From Duganella phyllosphaerae (GTDB taxonomy: Bacteria; Pseudomonadota; Gammaproteobacteria; Burkholderiales; Burkholderiaceae_D), in assembly GCF_001758785.1 (NCBI RefSeq), contig NZ_LROM01000081.1:19563-83562 (forward strand): a stretch of 64,000 bases of DNA, written 5' to 3'. Positions within the stretch are counted from its first letter, which is position 1; each line of letters begins with the position of its first letter. Below, one piece after another: positions 34,961 through 44,212 of this stretch. A program made the position numbers and the translations under genes. The notes beneath the pieces are model-generated. The model searched no databases. It had not been told where the DNA came from and saw only the letters and a program-made list of their open reading frames with translations.

Positions 34961-36241
34961 ATGGAAGTGGTCGCAGTGGTGGGATTGGGATACGTGGGCT
35001 TGTCGCTGGCGGTGGCATTCGGCGCCAGCCGGCGCACCATCGGTGTCGATTTATCGGAGCGCAAGGTCGCCAGCTACCGGATGGGCGTCGACCCCGCCGG
35101 CGAAGTGACCGCCGCGCAGTTCCAGGCCTCGCGCTGGCTGGAAATGGGGTGCGACCCGGCGACCATCGGCGCGGCCGATGTGATTATCGTGGCCGTGCCC
35201 ACGCCGGTGGACAGCGCCCACAACCCCGATTTTTCGGCGCTGGTCGGGGCCAGCGAGTCGGTCGGGCGCTACATGAAGCCGGGTGCGGTGGTGGTCTATG
35301 AATCGACCGTGTACCCGGGCGCCACCGAGGAAATCTGCATCCCGCTGCTGGAACACCATTCCGGGCTGACCTGGAAGCGCGATTTTCACGTGGGCTTTTC
35401 GCCCGAACGGATTAACCCCGGCGACAAGGAACACACGCTGGCCTCGATCCGCAAGGTGGTTTCCGGCGACGACGACGCCACCTTGGAACGCGTGGCGCAG
35501 CTGTACGAGCAGGTGGTCGATGCCGGCGTGCACCGGGCCTCGAGCATCAAGGTGGCCGAAGCGGCCAAGATCATCGAAAACACCCAGCGCGACCTCAATA
35601 TCGCCTTGATGAACGAGCTCGCCATCATCTTCGACCGGCTCCACATCGACACCCTGGAAGTGTTGCAAGCGGCCGGTACCAAGTGGAATTTCCTGCCGTT
35701 CCGCCCGGGCCTGGTGGGCGGCCACTGCATCGGCGTCGATCCGTATTACCTCACGCACAAGGCCGAAATGCTCGGCTACCATCCGCACGTGATCCTGGCC
35801 GGGCGCCGCATCAACGACGGCATGGCCAAGTTCGTGGCGGAAAAGACCGTCAAGCAGATGGTGCAGGCCGGCTTCAAGCTCAAGGGCTGCCGGGTCAACG
35901 TGCTGGGTCTGACCTTCAAGGAAAACTGCCCCGACCTGCGCAACTCCAAGGTGGCCGACATGATCCACGAGCTCGAATCGTACGGCCTGCAAGTGCACGT
36001 ACACGACCCGGTGGCCGACGCCGGCGAAGCCATGCACGAATACGGCGTCAAACTGTCGAGCTGGGACGAACTGCCGTGCGCCGAGGCGCTGATTGCCGCC
36101 GTGGCCCACCGCGAGCTGTGCGCGCGGCCGCTGGCCCAGGTGCGCGACAAGGTCGCCCCGGCCGGCTGCTTCATCGATCTCAAGTCGCAGTTCGATGAGG
36201 CGGCGCTGCGCGCCAGCGGCCTGTCGGTCTGGAGGCTGTGA
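34961..36241 (+). CDS. tviB: Nucleotide sugar dehydrogenase (UDP-N-acetylglucosamine 6-dehydrogenase type)
   Basis: 426 residues. It oxidises UDP-GlcNAc (TviB/WbpA type) to the uronic acid with two NAD. N-terminal NAD motif [45 protein letters not shown]; active-site C256 in [35 protein letters not shown]. The sequence follows TviB of the Vi-antigen locus almost block for block. The start ATG at 34961 has GAGG upstream. Its TGA overlaps the next gene's ATG, so tviB-tviC act as a pair supplying an acidic N-acetyl sugar to the polysaccharide. Confidence 0.93.
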   Translation: MEVVAVVGLGYVGLSLAVAFGASRRTIGVDLSERKVASYRMGVDPAGEVTAAQFQASRWLEMGCDPATIGAADVIIVAVPTPVDSAHNPDFSALVGASESVGRYMKPGAVVVYESTVYPGATEEICIPLLEHHSGLTWKRDFHVGFSPERINPGDKEHTLASIRKVVSGDDDATLERVAQLYEQVVDAGVHRASSIKVAEAAKIIENTQRDLNIALMNELAIIFDRLHIDTLEVLQAAGTKWNFLPFRPGLVGGHCIGVDPYYLTHKAEMLGYHPHVILAGRRINDGMAKFVAEKTVKQMVQAGFKLKGCRVNVLGLTFKENCPDLRNSKVADMIHELESYGLQVHVHDPVADAGEAMHEYGVKLSSWDELPCAEALIAAVAHRELCARPLAQVRDKVAPAGCFIDLKSQFDEAALRASGLSVWRL

Positions 36242-37314
36242 TGATTGCCTACGAGAATGGCACGCCGGCCTCCGGCGCCTACCAGCACGTGCGCGAACAG
36301 CTGGCACAGCAGCAATACCGCTGGGTGGTCACCGGCGCGGCCGGGTTTATCGGCTCCAACCTGCTGCAAGCGTTGCTGGAGCTGGGGCAGCGGGTGGTCG
36401 GCTTGGATAACTTTCTGACCGGCTATCGCCACAACCTCGAGCAGGTGCGCGAGCAGGTGGGCCCGGCGATCTGGCGCAATTTCGAACTGGTCGAAGGCGA
36501 TATCCGCGACGCGCTGGCGTGCCGCCGCGCCTGCGAGCGGGCCGATGTCGTACTGCACCAGGCGGCGCTCGGTTCGGTGGCGCGCTCGCTTGACGATCCG
36601 CTGCTTACCAACGATATCAACGTCGGCGGCTTTCTCAATGTGCTCGATGCGGCGCGGCTGGCCGGCGTGCGGCGCGTGGTGTATGCGGCGTCCAGCGCCA
36701 CCTACGGCGATCATCCGGCGTTGCCCAAGCAGGAGCCGCATATCGGCCGGGCGCTGTCGCCGTACGCGGTGAGCAAGCATGTCAACGAGTTGTACGCGGC
36801 AGTGTATGCGCGCAGCTACGGCCAGCAGTCGATCGGGTTGCGGTATTTCAATGTGTTTGGCCCGCGCCAGGACCCGTGCGGCGCCTACGCCGCCGTCATT
36901 CCCCAATGGATCGCCGCCATGATCGCGCAGCGCCAGGTGGTGATCCACGGCGATGGCGAGAGCAGCCGCGATTTTTGCTACGTGGCCAACGTGGTCCAGG
37001 CCAACTTGCTGGCCGCGCTGGGCGACCAGCCGGCCGCCGCCAACCAGGTGTACAACGTCGCGCTGGGGGCGCGCACCAGTCTCAACGAAGTGTATTTATT
37101 ACTGCAGGAATTATTGGTGGACCGCTACGGCCACCTGCGTGATTTCCAGCCGGTGTACGCAGATTTCCGTCCAGGTGACGTGCGCCATTCTCAGGCCGAC
37201 ATTGCCAAGGCCTGCGAGTTGCTTGGCTACGCACCTACTCACGACTTGCGGCGCGGACTGCGCCAGGCGCTGCGCTGGTACATCGAACAGCTCGACCATG
37301 GCCGGCGCGCCTGA
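36241..37314 (+). CDS. tviC: UDP-GlcNAc(A) 4-epimerase, TviC/WbpP type
   Basis: 357 residues, extended SDR. NAD motif [38 protein letters not shown], catalytic S-Y-K set ([21 protein letters not shown]), [24 protein letters not shown]. These are hallmarks of C4-epimerases acting on N-acetylated UDP-hexoses, giving with TviB UDP-GalNAcA. The ATG at 36241 overlaps the tviB stop (TGATG) and has GGAGG 5 bases upstream; a GTG one codon earlier is the alternative. The acidic sugar probably enters the EPS of this region. Confidence 0.92.
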   Translation: MIAYENGTPASGAYQHVREQLAQQQYRWVVTGAAGFIGSNLLQALLELGQRVVGLDNFLTGYRHNLEQVREQVGPAIWRNFELVEGDIRDALACRRACERADVVLHQAALGSVARSLDDPLLTNDINVGGFLNVLDAARLAGVRRVVYAASSATYGDHPALPKQEPHIGRALSPYAVSKHVNELYAAVYARSYGQQSIGLRYFNVFGPRQDPCGAYAAVIPQWIAAMIAQRQVVIHGDGESSRDFCYVANVVQANLLAALGDQPAAANQVYNVALGARTSLNEVYLLLQELLVDRYGHLRDFQPVYADFRPGDVRHSQADIAKACELLGYAPTHDLRRGLRQALRWYIEQLDHGRRA

Positions 37315-37396
37315 GACCCGAACGGCAGTGCCGGTCAGGCACGCGTAGCGGAGAACTCGGGGGAAGCAGGTGGAAGTAGGGGGCCGGGTAAGACAA

Positions 37397-37747
37397 TCAG
37401 CGCGGCATGTGGCTGGAACCGCCACGCACCAGCCCGACCAGGCCGGCCGCACGCGCGTCGCCACCGTTGGCGGCGCGCTGGAACAAGACCATCGCTTGAT
37501 CCCGTTTGGCGGGATCGGACAGGTAACGCAGCGCCAGTTCGCGCTGGGCCACCGGGGAACCCAGGTCGGCCCATTCCTGCAAACGGCGTTCGGCAGCCAC
37601 GTGGCCGGCGTCGCCAATGCGGGTGGCCACGGCTTCAATCTCGGTCGGAGCGGGTATCGGGCTATCCTGTGCCTGCCAGCCTATAGCGGTACCGACCATC
37701 ACCAGTACCGACGCCACCAGCACTCCAGACTTGTTGAATAAATCCAT
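37397..37747 (-). CDS. Small membrane-anchored protein with Sel1/TPR-like helices
   Basis: 116 residues. One N-terminal membrane helix (SGVLVASVLVMVGTAIGW) followed by a charged helical stretch; VAQRELALRYLSDPAKRDQAMVLFQRAANGGDARAAGLVG resembles one or two Sel1/TPR units. The start at 37747 is chosen because the helix then begins at residue 6-7; an in-frame ATG at 37774 is possible, and the longer frame to 37945 overlaps the Hpt gene and is rejected. Function unknown; possibly a scaffold for the neighbouring polysaccharide machinery. Confidence 0.7.
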   Translation of the reverse strand: MDLFNKSGVLVASVLVMVGTAIGWQAQDSPIPAPTEIEAVATRIGDAGHVAAERRLQEWADLGSPVAQRELALRYLSDPAKRDQAMVLFQRAANGGDARAAGLVGLVRGGSSHMPR

Positions 37748-37941
37748 ACGCTCGACTACCCCCTTGCTTGCCATTCGATTTCCCGATCTTACAATCGGGT
37801 GCACTGCGGCGTCGCACGTCTGGCGCAATAAAAGAGCAAGCCATCGGTGATCAGCGATGGCGATAGTAGCATGCAGATTAATCAACTTTGGCCATTTCAA
37901 GCATGGCCGGCGGTAACAATTGTAACCAGTCGTTAGCCCCG

Positions 37942-38343
37942 TCAACCGGGTGCGAGCGGGGGGTGTTGCTGAGCAAGCCAGTCGTCGGCCGCTGCCATCA
38001 CGGCATCGTATTCGGCCTCGACAGTGCTCAGAAGGGCAGGGATATTGGCGGCGTCGTGCGCGCCAAGTGCCTGCTCGAGCGCCAGCGCGGCAGCGACCAG
38101 GCGCTTGGCGCCGAGGCTTCCCACCGAGCCGCGCAGGCCGTGAAACACCTTGCCGGCCTCAGTCAGGCGACCGTCTTCGATGGCGGCGCGGGCCTGGTCG
38201 AGCGGAGTCCGGCGCGGCGCGCAGGCATCGCGTACGATCTTGGTGACGATGGCCAGCGCCTTGTCGTCGTTGCCCATGTACTTGAGCAAAGTGGTAACCG
38301 AGAATACGTTTTCATCGGCGTGTGACCGGGGGGTATCGGACAT
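37942..38343 (-). CDS. Hpt-domain phosphotransfer protein
   Basis: 133 residues forming a single four-helix Hpt domain, with acceptor H68 in VFHGLRGSVGSLGA (the conserved H-x-L-(K/R)-G-S-x-x-x-(L/I)-G pattern). It would relay phosphate between a hybrid kinase and a response regulator; no cognate partner is next to it. The start at 38343 has GGAGTGA upstream. It stands between the EPS region and the transglutaminase operon, with about 100 bases to the latter. Confidence 0.88.
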   Translation of the reverse strand: MSDTPRSHADENVFSVTTLLKYMGNDDKALAIVTKIVRDACAPRRTPLDQARAAIEDGRLTEAGKVFHGLRGSVGSLGAKRLVAAALALEQALGAHDAANIPALLSTVEAEYDAVMAAADDWLAQQHPPLAPG

Positions 38344-38444
38344 GCGTCACTCCAGAGGTTGAAAGCCCAGTATACCCCGGCTAACCGCAGCTGCGACGGC
38401 CAGCCGCGCACACATTGTTACAAATTAATGGCCTTTGCCACCGG

Positions 38445-39248
38445 CTAGCGCGCGGAAATATCGACCTTCACCTCCATCGACTCGATACCGCCACCGCGTC
38501 GCACACCGCGTATCGGCGCTGCACCGTCATAATCGCGGCCGATAGCCAAGCGGCAATAGGCATCGGTCATCAGGCGCGCGTGGGTGACGTCGATGCTGAT
38601 CCAGCCGTGGTAATCCTTGTCTTCCACCCACGCATCTACCCAGGCATGGCTGGCCGCGTGGTCGCTCTCTTCCGGGTCGATGTAGCCGGAAACATAGCGC
38701 GCCGCAATACCATGGGCGTGACAACAAGCCAGGAACAGGTGGGCATGATCCTGGCACACACCCTGGCCCAGCGCCAACGCGTCGCTGGCAGTGGTGGTCA
38801 CCGCCGTTGCACCGCTTTGATACCGGACCGCACCAAAGATGTGCTCGGCTAAACTCATGAGGTCGCGCGATTGCGCGCGGCCGTCCGGCAGGCACGAGGC
38901 CGCCAGCTCGAGAATACCCGGCGTGGCCCCGGTCAACCGGGTAGGCGCGGTAAATAATAGCGGCGACAACGCGTCGCCGTTCGGCACCCGGCCCTTGAGC
39001 GGCGCCGTGGTCTCGACGATGCCTGACGCGACAATATCGAGACCACGGTGCGGCACATCCATGGTCATCATGTGCGAGAGGTTGCCGAAAGCATCGGTAT
39101 AAGCGTGCACATGACCGGGCACATTCAGGTGCCAGGACTGCACCTGTTGCTGCGGTTCCTTGCGCGGCGTCATGTGCAGTTGCTCGATGGTGTAAGCCAG
39201 CGGCGCCGTGTAGAGGTAGCGCGTTTCGTGCCGTATGGTCAGTTGCAT
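38445..39248 (-). CDS. Transglutaminase-like cysteine peptidase family protein
   Basis: 267 residues. An N-terminal beta domain of the Bact_transglu_N type (IRHETRYLYTAPLAYTIEQLHMTPR) is followed by the transglutaminase core with a complete triad: C165 in GQGVCQDHAHL, H201 in SHAWVDAW and D220 in ISIDVTHAR. No export signal, so it should act in the cytoplasm. The start ATG at 39248 has AAAGG upstream. It is the last gene of a three-gene unit with the alpha-E and ATP-grasp proteins; this trio recurs in many bacteria and is suspected to make or process a peptide, though the product is unknown. Confidence 0.9.
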   Translation of the reverse strand: MQLTIRHETRYLYTAPLAYTIEQLHMTPRKEPQQQVQSWHLNVPGHVHAYTDAFGNLSHMMTMDVPHRGLDIVASGIVETTAPLKGRVPNGDALSPLLFTAPTRLTGATPGILELAASCLPDGRAQSRDLMSLAEHIFGAVRYQSGATAVTTTASDALALGQGVCQDHAHLFLACCHAHGIAARYVSGYIDPEESDHAASHAWVDAWVEDKDYHGWISIDVTHARLMTDAYCRLAIGRDYDGAAPIRGVRRGGGIESMEVKVDISAR

Positions 39249-39283
39249 TGCTTGCCTTTCGCTTTTTTCGCCTTTTTCGCCAC

Positions 39284-40237
39284 TCAGGCCGCCAGTGGCA
39301 CCAGGAAATCGCGGCTGACGCGATTGCCCAGCTGGTTGATGTCGGCCAGGAAACGGGTGAGGGTGTCGTGCAGGCCCGCCTCGAGGATGTCGTCGATCTT
39401 GGCAAATTGCAGCGCTGCGCGCAGGCGGCCCGCCAGGCGCTCGGTGTCGGCCGAGACATCGTTGCGTACCTCGGCCAGGTTCTGCACCACTTCGTCCATG
39501 CACGCCAGCAGCGAACGCGGCATGTCGGCACGCAACATCAGCAATTCGGCGATGCGCGCGGGAGTGATCACATCGCGGTACACCTTGCGATAGATCTCGA
39601 AGCCCGAGACCGAGCGCAGCAGCGCGCCCCAATAGTAAAAATCGCGCTGGTTCATGGCGTCGCGCGCGGCCGGGGCCGCAGTGCCGCTGTGGAATTTCAC
39701 ATCGAGGATGCGCGCCGTGTTGTCGGCGCGCTCCAAAAACGTACCCAGGCGGATGAAATGCACCGCTTCGTCACGCAACATGGTGCCCAAGGTGACGCCG
39801 CGCGAGAGGTGCGAGCGGTACTTGACCCACTCGAAGAATTTGCTGGGATCGTCCTCCAGCATATTACCCTTGAGCAGCTTCTGCATATCGAGCCAGGTCT
39901 GGTTCTGGGTTTCCCAGACCTCGGTGGTGAGGGTGCCGCGCACGGCGCGGGCATTTTCGCGCGCTTCGGTCAGGCACGAGACCACCGACGACGGATTGGC
40001 CGGGTCGCGCACCATGAAGTCGATGACTTCGCGCGCGGCCAGGGTGTCGTAGTGCTCGGCGAAGCGGTCTTCCAGCTCCGAAATGCCGAGCAGGGCGCGC
40101 CAGACCTGGGCGTTTTCTTCATCGGACTGCGGCAACATGCAGGTCTGCACATTGACGTCCAGCATGCGGGCAGTGTTCTCTGCGCGCTCGGTGTAGCGCG
40201 CCATCCAGAACAGGTGATCGGCGGTGCGGCTTAACAT
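39284..40237 (-). CDS. Alpha-E domain protein (DUF403)
   Basis: 317 residues, nearly all helical, with the typical N-terminus MLSRTADHLFWMARYTERAENTARMLD and repeated R/E-rich helices (FLERADNTARILDVKFH). The alpha-E family is found almost only beside the circularly permuted ATP-grasp and transglutaminase proteins, as here. The start has AAGGAGA, which overlaps the TAA of the upstream ATP-grasp gene (10 bases apart), indicating tight coupling. Its biochemical role is unknown. Confidence 0.93.
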   Translation of the reverse strand: MLSRTADHLFWMARYTERAENTARMLDVNVQTCMLPQSDEENAQVWRALLGISELEDRFAEHYDTLAAREVIDFMVRDPANPSSVVSCLTEARENARAVRGTLTTEVWETQNQTWLDMQKLLKGNMLEDDPSKFFEWVKYRSHLSRGVTLGTMLRDEAVHFIRLGTFLERADNTARILDVKFHSGTAAPAARDAMNQRDFYYWGALLRSVSGFEIYRKVYRDVITPARIAELLMLRADMPRSLLACMDEVVQNLAEVRNDVSADTERLAGRLRAALQFAKIDDILEAGLHDTLTRFLADINQLGNRVSRDFLVPLAA

Positions 40238-40247
40238 GGGTGTCTCC

Positions 40248-41678
40248 TTAGCGTTCCAAAATCCAGGTATCCTTGGTGCCGCCGCCTTGCGACGAGTTCA
40301 CCACCAGCGAGCCTTCCTGCAGTGCCACGCGCGTCAGTCCGCCCGGCACCATCGAGATGGTCTTGCCGGACAACACGAACGGCCGCAAGTCGATGTGGCG
40401 CGGCGCGATGCCATTCTCGACGTACGTGGGGCAGGCCGACAGGGCCAGCGTGGGCTGGGCGATATAGCCGTTGGGATTGGCGAGCAGGCGGGCGCGGAAG
40501 TCTTCGATCTGCTGCTTGGTCGATGCAGGTCCCACCAGCATGCCGTAACCGCCGGCGCCGTGGACTTCCTTCACCACCAGGTCGGGCAGGTTGGCCAGCG
40601 TGTAAGCCAGATCTTCCTTCTTCCGGCACTGGTACGTGGGCACGTTGTTGAGGATCGGCTCTTCCGACAGGTAGAACTTGATCATGTCGGGCACGAACGG
40701 GTAGATCGACTTGTCGTCCGCCACGCCGGTGCCGATGGCATTGGCCAGCGTGACGCGGCCCGCGCGATAGACCGACAGCAAGCCCGGCACGCCCAGCGAC
40801 GAATCGGGACGGAACGCCAGCGGATCGAGGAAATCGTCATCGAGGCGGCGATAAATCACGTCGACCCGCTTGGGTCCGCGCGTGGTACGCATGAATACCG
40901 TGTTATCGCTGACAAACAAATCCTTGCCCTCGACCAGTTCCACGCCCATTTGCTGGGCCAGGAAAGCGTGTTCGAAATAGGCCGAGTTGTACATACCGGG
41001 TGTCATCACCACCACGACCGGGTCGGTAATGCCCATCGGTGCGACCGAACGCAGGTTATCGAGCAACATGTCGGGGTAGTGATCGACCGGGGCGATCTTG
41101 TTGCGCGCAAACAACTCAGGGAACAGCCGCATCATCATCTTGCGGTCTTCCAGCATGTAAGACACGCCGGACGGCACCCGCAAATTGTCTTCCAAAACGT
41201 AAAACTCGCCTTCGCCGGCACGCACGATATCGACGCCGGCAATATGGGCATAGATGTCGGAGGCAACGTTAATGCCTTGCATTTCCGGTCGATATTGGGC
41301 GTTCTTGTAGATTTGCTCGGCCGGAATCAGCCCGGCCTTGACGATATTCTGGTCGTGATAAATATCATGGATAAACATATTGAGCGCTTTGACACGCTGT
41401 ACCAGACCGGCTTCCATCTGCTTCCATTCGGCAGCAGTGATAATGCGCGGAATGGTATCGAACGGAATCAGGCGCTCGGTGCCGGCGTCGTCGCCATACA
41501 CCGCAAAGGTAATGCCCACCCGGCGGAAGGTCAGATCGGCCTCGGCCCGCTTGCGTTCGATCGTGTCGGGCGATTGCCGTTGCAGCCAGCCACAAAACTC
41601 GCGGTAATGCTCGCGCACTTCGGCGCTGGCATTGTGCGCCAGGCCATCGGCCGTCATTTCATTAAAAAATTTTCCCAT
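40248..41678 (-). CDS. Circularly permuted ATP-grasp protein (DUF404/DUF407)
   Basis: 476 residues. N-terminal DUF404/407 region (FFNEMTADGLAHNASAEVREHY, RRVGITFAVYGDD) and permuted ATP-grasp motifs (VLEDNLRVPSGVSYMLEDRK; ELVEGKDLFVSDNTVFMRTTRGPKRVDVIYRRLDDDFLDP; KEVHGAGGYGMLVGP). By fold it should be a carboxylate-amine ligase forming a peptide-like bond; its substrate has not been established. First gene of the ATP-grasp / alpha-E / transglutaminase unit, with GGGAGAAG upstream of the ATG at 41678. Confidence 0.93.
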   Translation of the reverse strand: MGKFFNEMTADGLAHNASAEVREHYREFCGWLQRQSPDTIERKRAEADLTFRRVGITFAVYGDDAGTERLIPFDTIPRIITAAEWKQMEAGLVQRVKALNMFIHDIYHDQNIVKAGLIPAEQIYKNAQYRPEMQGINVASDIYAHIAGVDIVRAGEGEFYVLEDNLRVPSGVSYMLEDRKMMMRLFPELFARNKIAPVDHYPDMLLDNLRSVAPMGITDPVVVVMTPGMYNSAYFEHAFLAQQMGVELVEGKDLFVSDNTVFMRTTRGPKRVDVIYRRLDDDFLDPLAFRPDSSLGVPGLLSVYRAGRVTLANAIGTGVADDKSIYPFVPDMIKFYLSEEPILNNVPTYQCRKKEDLAYTLANLPDLVVKEVHGAGGYGMLVGPASTKQQIEDFRARLLANPNGYIAQPTLALSACPTYVENGIAPRHIDLRPFVLSGKTISMVPGGLTRVALQEGSLVVNSSQGGGTKDTWILER

Positions 41679-41783
41679 AATATAACTTCTCCCGTGTTGG
41701 GAGCAGTTATATCAAGAAACATGCCAGAGGTCCCGCACAATTATGGTGCAAACGAAGAGTATGCCACCCGCGCGTACATAAAG

Positions 41784-41815
41784 TAAAAAAAAGCACGCGA
41801 ATAACGCGTGCTTTT
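41784..41815 (-). terminator. Rho-independent terminator of PRC-barrel gene
   Basis: AGCACGCG-AATAA-CGCGTGCT (41792-41812) is a perfect 8-base stem. On the minus strand it is followed by a run of eight T. It ends the 41834-42352 gene and separates it from the ATP-grasp unit. Confidence 0.88.
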
Positions 41816-41833
41816 ATATGGGCAGACCGAGAT

Positions 41834-42352
41834 TTAAAGGTTGCCTAACCCGGTACCACGGCTGCTCGAGTAGCCAGGATCGCTTTGCAGGCTGCCGGTA
41901 CCAGCGCTCATCACGCTGCCGCTGGCCGTGCGGCTGCCTGGCATTGCTTGCTGGGTACCGTAGAAGTCATGGATTTGCGTCGAAAATTCGGCGCTGGCCA
42001 TATCGGGCCAATTGTCCTTGTCGAAACCAGGGGCGTTCTTCAGATGGTCTTTGGAAACATTTAGCAGGAAGCGCTTGTTGACGGTGTCCAGTTGCAGCGC
42101 CTGCCATGGAACGGCAAACAGCTTGTCGCCCATGCCCAGCCAGCCGCCGAACGACAACACGGCATAAGCCACGTTACCCTGGCGCATATCGAGCATGATT
42201 TCCTTGATGTCGCCCAGGTCTTCTTCCTGCAGGTTATACACGTCTTCGCCGATCAGCGTGTCGGCGCCCATCAGGCGCGGGCCGGGGCCGTTGTCGGCGT
42301 CGGCATAGTCGGTGTTGTAGATGCCATAGGTGTCGCGGTCGAGGTAGCTCAT
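41834..42352 (-). CDS. PRC-barrel domain protein
   Basis: 172 residues. A PRC-barrel (about 25-105: LMGADTLIGEDVYNLQEEDLGDIKEIMLDM, AYAVLSFGGWLGMGDKLFAVPWQAL) and a Gly/Ser-rich disordered tail. PRC-barrel proteins of this size in proteobacteria are often stress-linked and may bind a small ligand or RNA; the function here is unknown. The start ATG at 42352 has AGGAGA upstream. It has its own terminator and appears monocistronic. Confidence 0.88.
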   Translation of the reverse strand: MSYLDRDTYGIYNTDYADADNGPGPRLMGADTLIGEDVYNLQEEDLGDIKEIMLDMRQGNVAYAVLSFGGWLGMGDKLFAVPWQALQLDTVNKRFLLNVSKDHLKNAPGFDKDNWPDMASAEFSTQIHDFYGTQQAMPGSRTASGSVMSAGTGSLQSDPGYSSSRGTGLGNL

Positions 42353-42559
42353 GGTGGTCTCCTGGTGTCCTGATGATGGGGGGGAAGTCACACTGGCTTC
42401 GGCGTTGTTCGCCGATGTTTAGCGCAGCACAGGACCTATGATGCGGCGCGCTTGCCCAATCGGCTATAGGTGCACGCGCGGCAGACTTGTAGGACCAGGA
42501 TGAGTAACTGCGGCACATAGCAAGATGCTACACTCGCGGCTTTGTCTCTTCGCCTCTCC

Positions 42560-43408
42560 ATGCCCTCCCTATCCAACGCATACCAGGCCGCCCACGCCGC
42601 CAGCGGCGAACTGCGCGCCCGCGCCTTGCTGTGCTTGCTGGAATCCGACCCGTTCGAGAAGGTTGCCGCCGTCAACGCCATGGCGGACGCCGTGCGCGCC
42701 AACGCCTGCACACCCGATCCTTCGGCGCAGTTGCAAGCGCCGCAAGACCGTCCAATCCCGGGCCGGCCAGACCTGCCGCAACTGGTGCTGCCCTCGGCCC
42801 TGGGCAAGCGCTCGATGAACACGGTCGAGGGGCGCGCCATGCTGATCCACGCATTGGCCCACATCGAATTCAACGCCATCAACCTGGCGCTCGACGCGCT
42901 ATGGCGCTTTCCCGGTCTGCCCGCCGCCTACTACACCGACTGGCTGAAGGTGGCAGAAGAAGAGTCCCTGCATTTTTCGCTGGTGGCCGCGCACCTGGTC
43001 ACGCTCGGCTATGCCTACGGCGACTTCACCGCCCACGGCAGCCTGTGGGAAATGGTAGCCAAGACCACCGGCGACGCGCTGGCCCGCATGGCCCTGGTGC
43101 CGCGCGTGCTGGAAGCGCGCGGCCTGGACGCCACCCCGCCGATGCGCGCCAAGATTGCCCAGGCCGGCGACCACCAGGCCGCAGCCATTCTCGACATCAT
43201 CCTGCGCGACGAAATCGGCCACGTCGAGGTCGGCAACCGCTGGTACCGCCACCTGTGTGCGCAGCGCGGGCTGGCACCGCGCGCGACCTTTGCCGCCCTG
43301 TGCGAAGAATACTGGGCGCCGGTGCCGCGCGGACCGTTCAACATCGAAGCGCGCCGTCTGGCCGGTTTTACCGAGGAAGAAATCGCCGACCTTTGCGCGA
43401 ACAAGTAA
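42560..43408 (+). CDS. DUF455 ferritin-like protein
   Basis: 282 residues, mainly helical. The di-iron-type residues appear in AHIEFNAINLALDALWRF (E-x-x-H-like set), VAEEESLHFSLVAAHL and LRDEIGHVEVGNRWY. The family is DUF455, ferritin-like and distantly related to MiaE-type hydroxylases; the substrate is unknown. The ATG at 42560 begins the natural N-terminus; a TTG at 42542 is possible. It stands alone, 132 bases before the pao operon. Confidence 0.88.
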   Translation: MPSLSNAYQAAHAASGELRARALLCLLESDPFEKVAAVNAMADAVRANACTPDPSAQLQAPQDRPIPGRPDLPQLVLPSALGKRSMNTVEGRAMLIHALAHIEFNAINLALDALWRFPGLPAAYYTDWLKVAEEESLHFSLVAAHLVTLGYAYGDFTAHGSLWEMVAKTTGDALARMALVPRVLEARGLDATPPMRAKIAQAGDHQAAAILDIILRDEIGHVEVGNRWYRHLCAQRGLAPRATFAALCEEYWAPVPRGPFNIEARRLAGFTEEEIADLCANK

Positions 43409-43540
43409 TTCTACGTAGGTCGCACCAACCGCAAGTCAATAGTGCGGATGTCGTCCTGGCAATGCGATTAAGATGTTTTGACTCATCCGGCCACAAGTCG
43501 TCGATGAACCACCAACACACTCTAGCCACAGGACGAATCG

Positions 43541-44212
43541 ATGATGAACGACCTCAGCGATGTAAAAATCACCCGGCGCGATCTGCTGATCGCAGGCGCC
43601 ATTTCCGCCACCACGGCCGCCGTACCCTCGGTGGCTGGCGCCCAAAACAACAGCAACGGCGGCGGCGCTGGCGCCCCAGCCCCGGCAGCAGCTGCGCCGG
43701 TGATGAACAAGGTCACGCTGATCGTCAACGGCCAGTCGCGTGCGGTGGAGGTCGATACCCGCACCACCTTGCTCGATGTGCTGCGCGAAAACATGCACCT
43801 GACCGGCACCAAGAAGGGCTGCGACCACGGCCAGTGCGGCGCCTGCACCGTCATCGTCGAAGGCCGGCGCATCAATTCCTGCCTGTCGCTGGCGGTGATG
43901 CACGACGGCGACAAGATCACTACCATCGAAGGCCTCGGCACGCCAGACAAACTGCACCCGATGCAGGCAGCGTTCGTGAAACACGACGGCTACCAGTGCG
44001 GCTACTGTACTCCCGGGCAGATCTGTTCGGCCGTCTCGGCGCTCGAGGAAATCAAGCAGGGCATCCCGAGCCACGTCACCGCCGACCTCAACACCAAGCC
44101 ACTGCTCAGCAGCGAAGAACTGCGTGAACGGATGAGCGGCAATATCTGTCGCTGCGGCGCCTACTCGAACATCATCGACGCCATCAACGACGTTGCCGGG
44201 AGCCGCGCATGA
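43541..44212 (+). CDS. paoA: Periplasmic aldehyde oxidoreductase, [2Fe-2S] subunit (copy 1)
   Basis: 223 residues. A twin-arginine signal ([11 protein letters not shown]12-R13) and an Ala/Pro linker precede two [2Fe-2S] centres: C94, C99, C102 and C114 in the ferredoxin-like part, and C153, C156, C203 and C205 in the helical part. It passes electrons from the molybdenum subunit toward FAD. It would be exported by Tat as part of the PaoABC heterotrimer. It overlaps paoB by 4 bases. A second, very similar copy starts at 62541. Confidence 0.94.
   Translation: MMNDLSDVKITRRDLLIAGAISATTAAVPSVAGAQNNSNGGGAGAPAPAAAAPVMNKVTLIVNGQSRAVEVDTRTTLLDVLRENMHLTGTKKGCDHGQCGACTVIVEGRRINSCLSLAVMHDGDKITTIEGLGTPDKLHPMQAAFVKHDGYQCGYCTPGQICSAVSALEEIKQGIPSHVTADLNTKPLLSSEELRERMSGNICRCGAYSNIIDAINDVAGSRA

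Noticed and set aside
38445..39632. Longer transglutaminase frame (395 codons)
   Set aside because: The extra N-terminal part overlaps the alpha-E gene in another frame and has shadow-like composition; the ATG at 39248 with AAAGG gives the family N-terminus.
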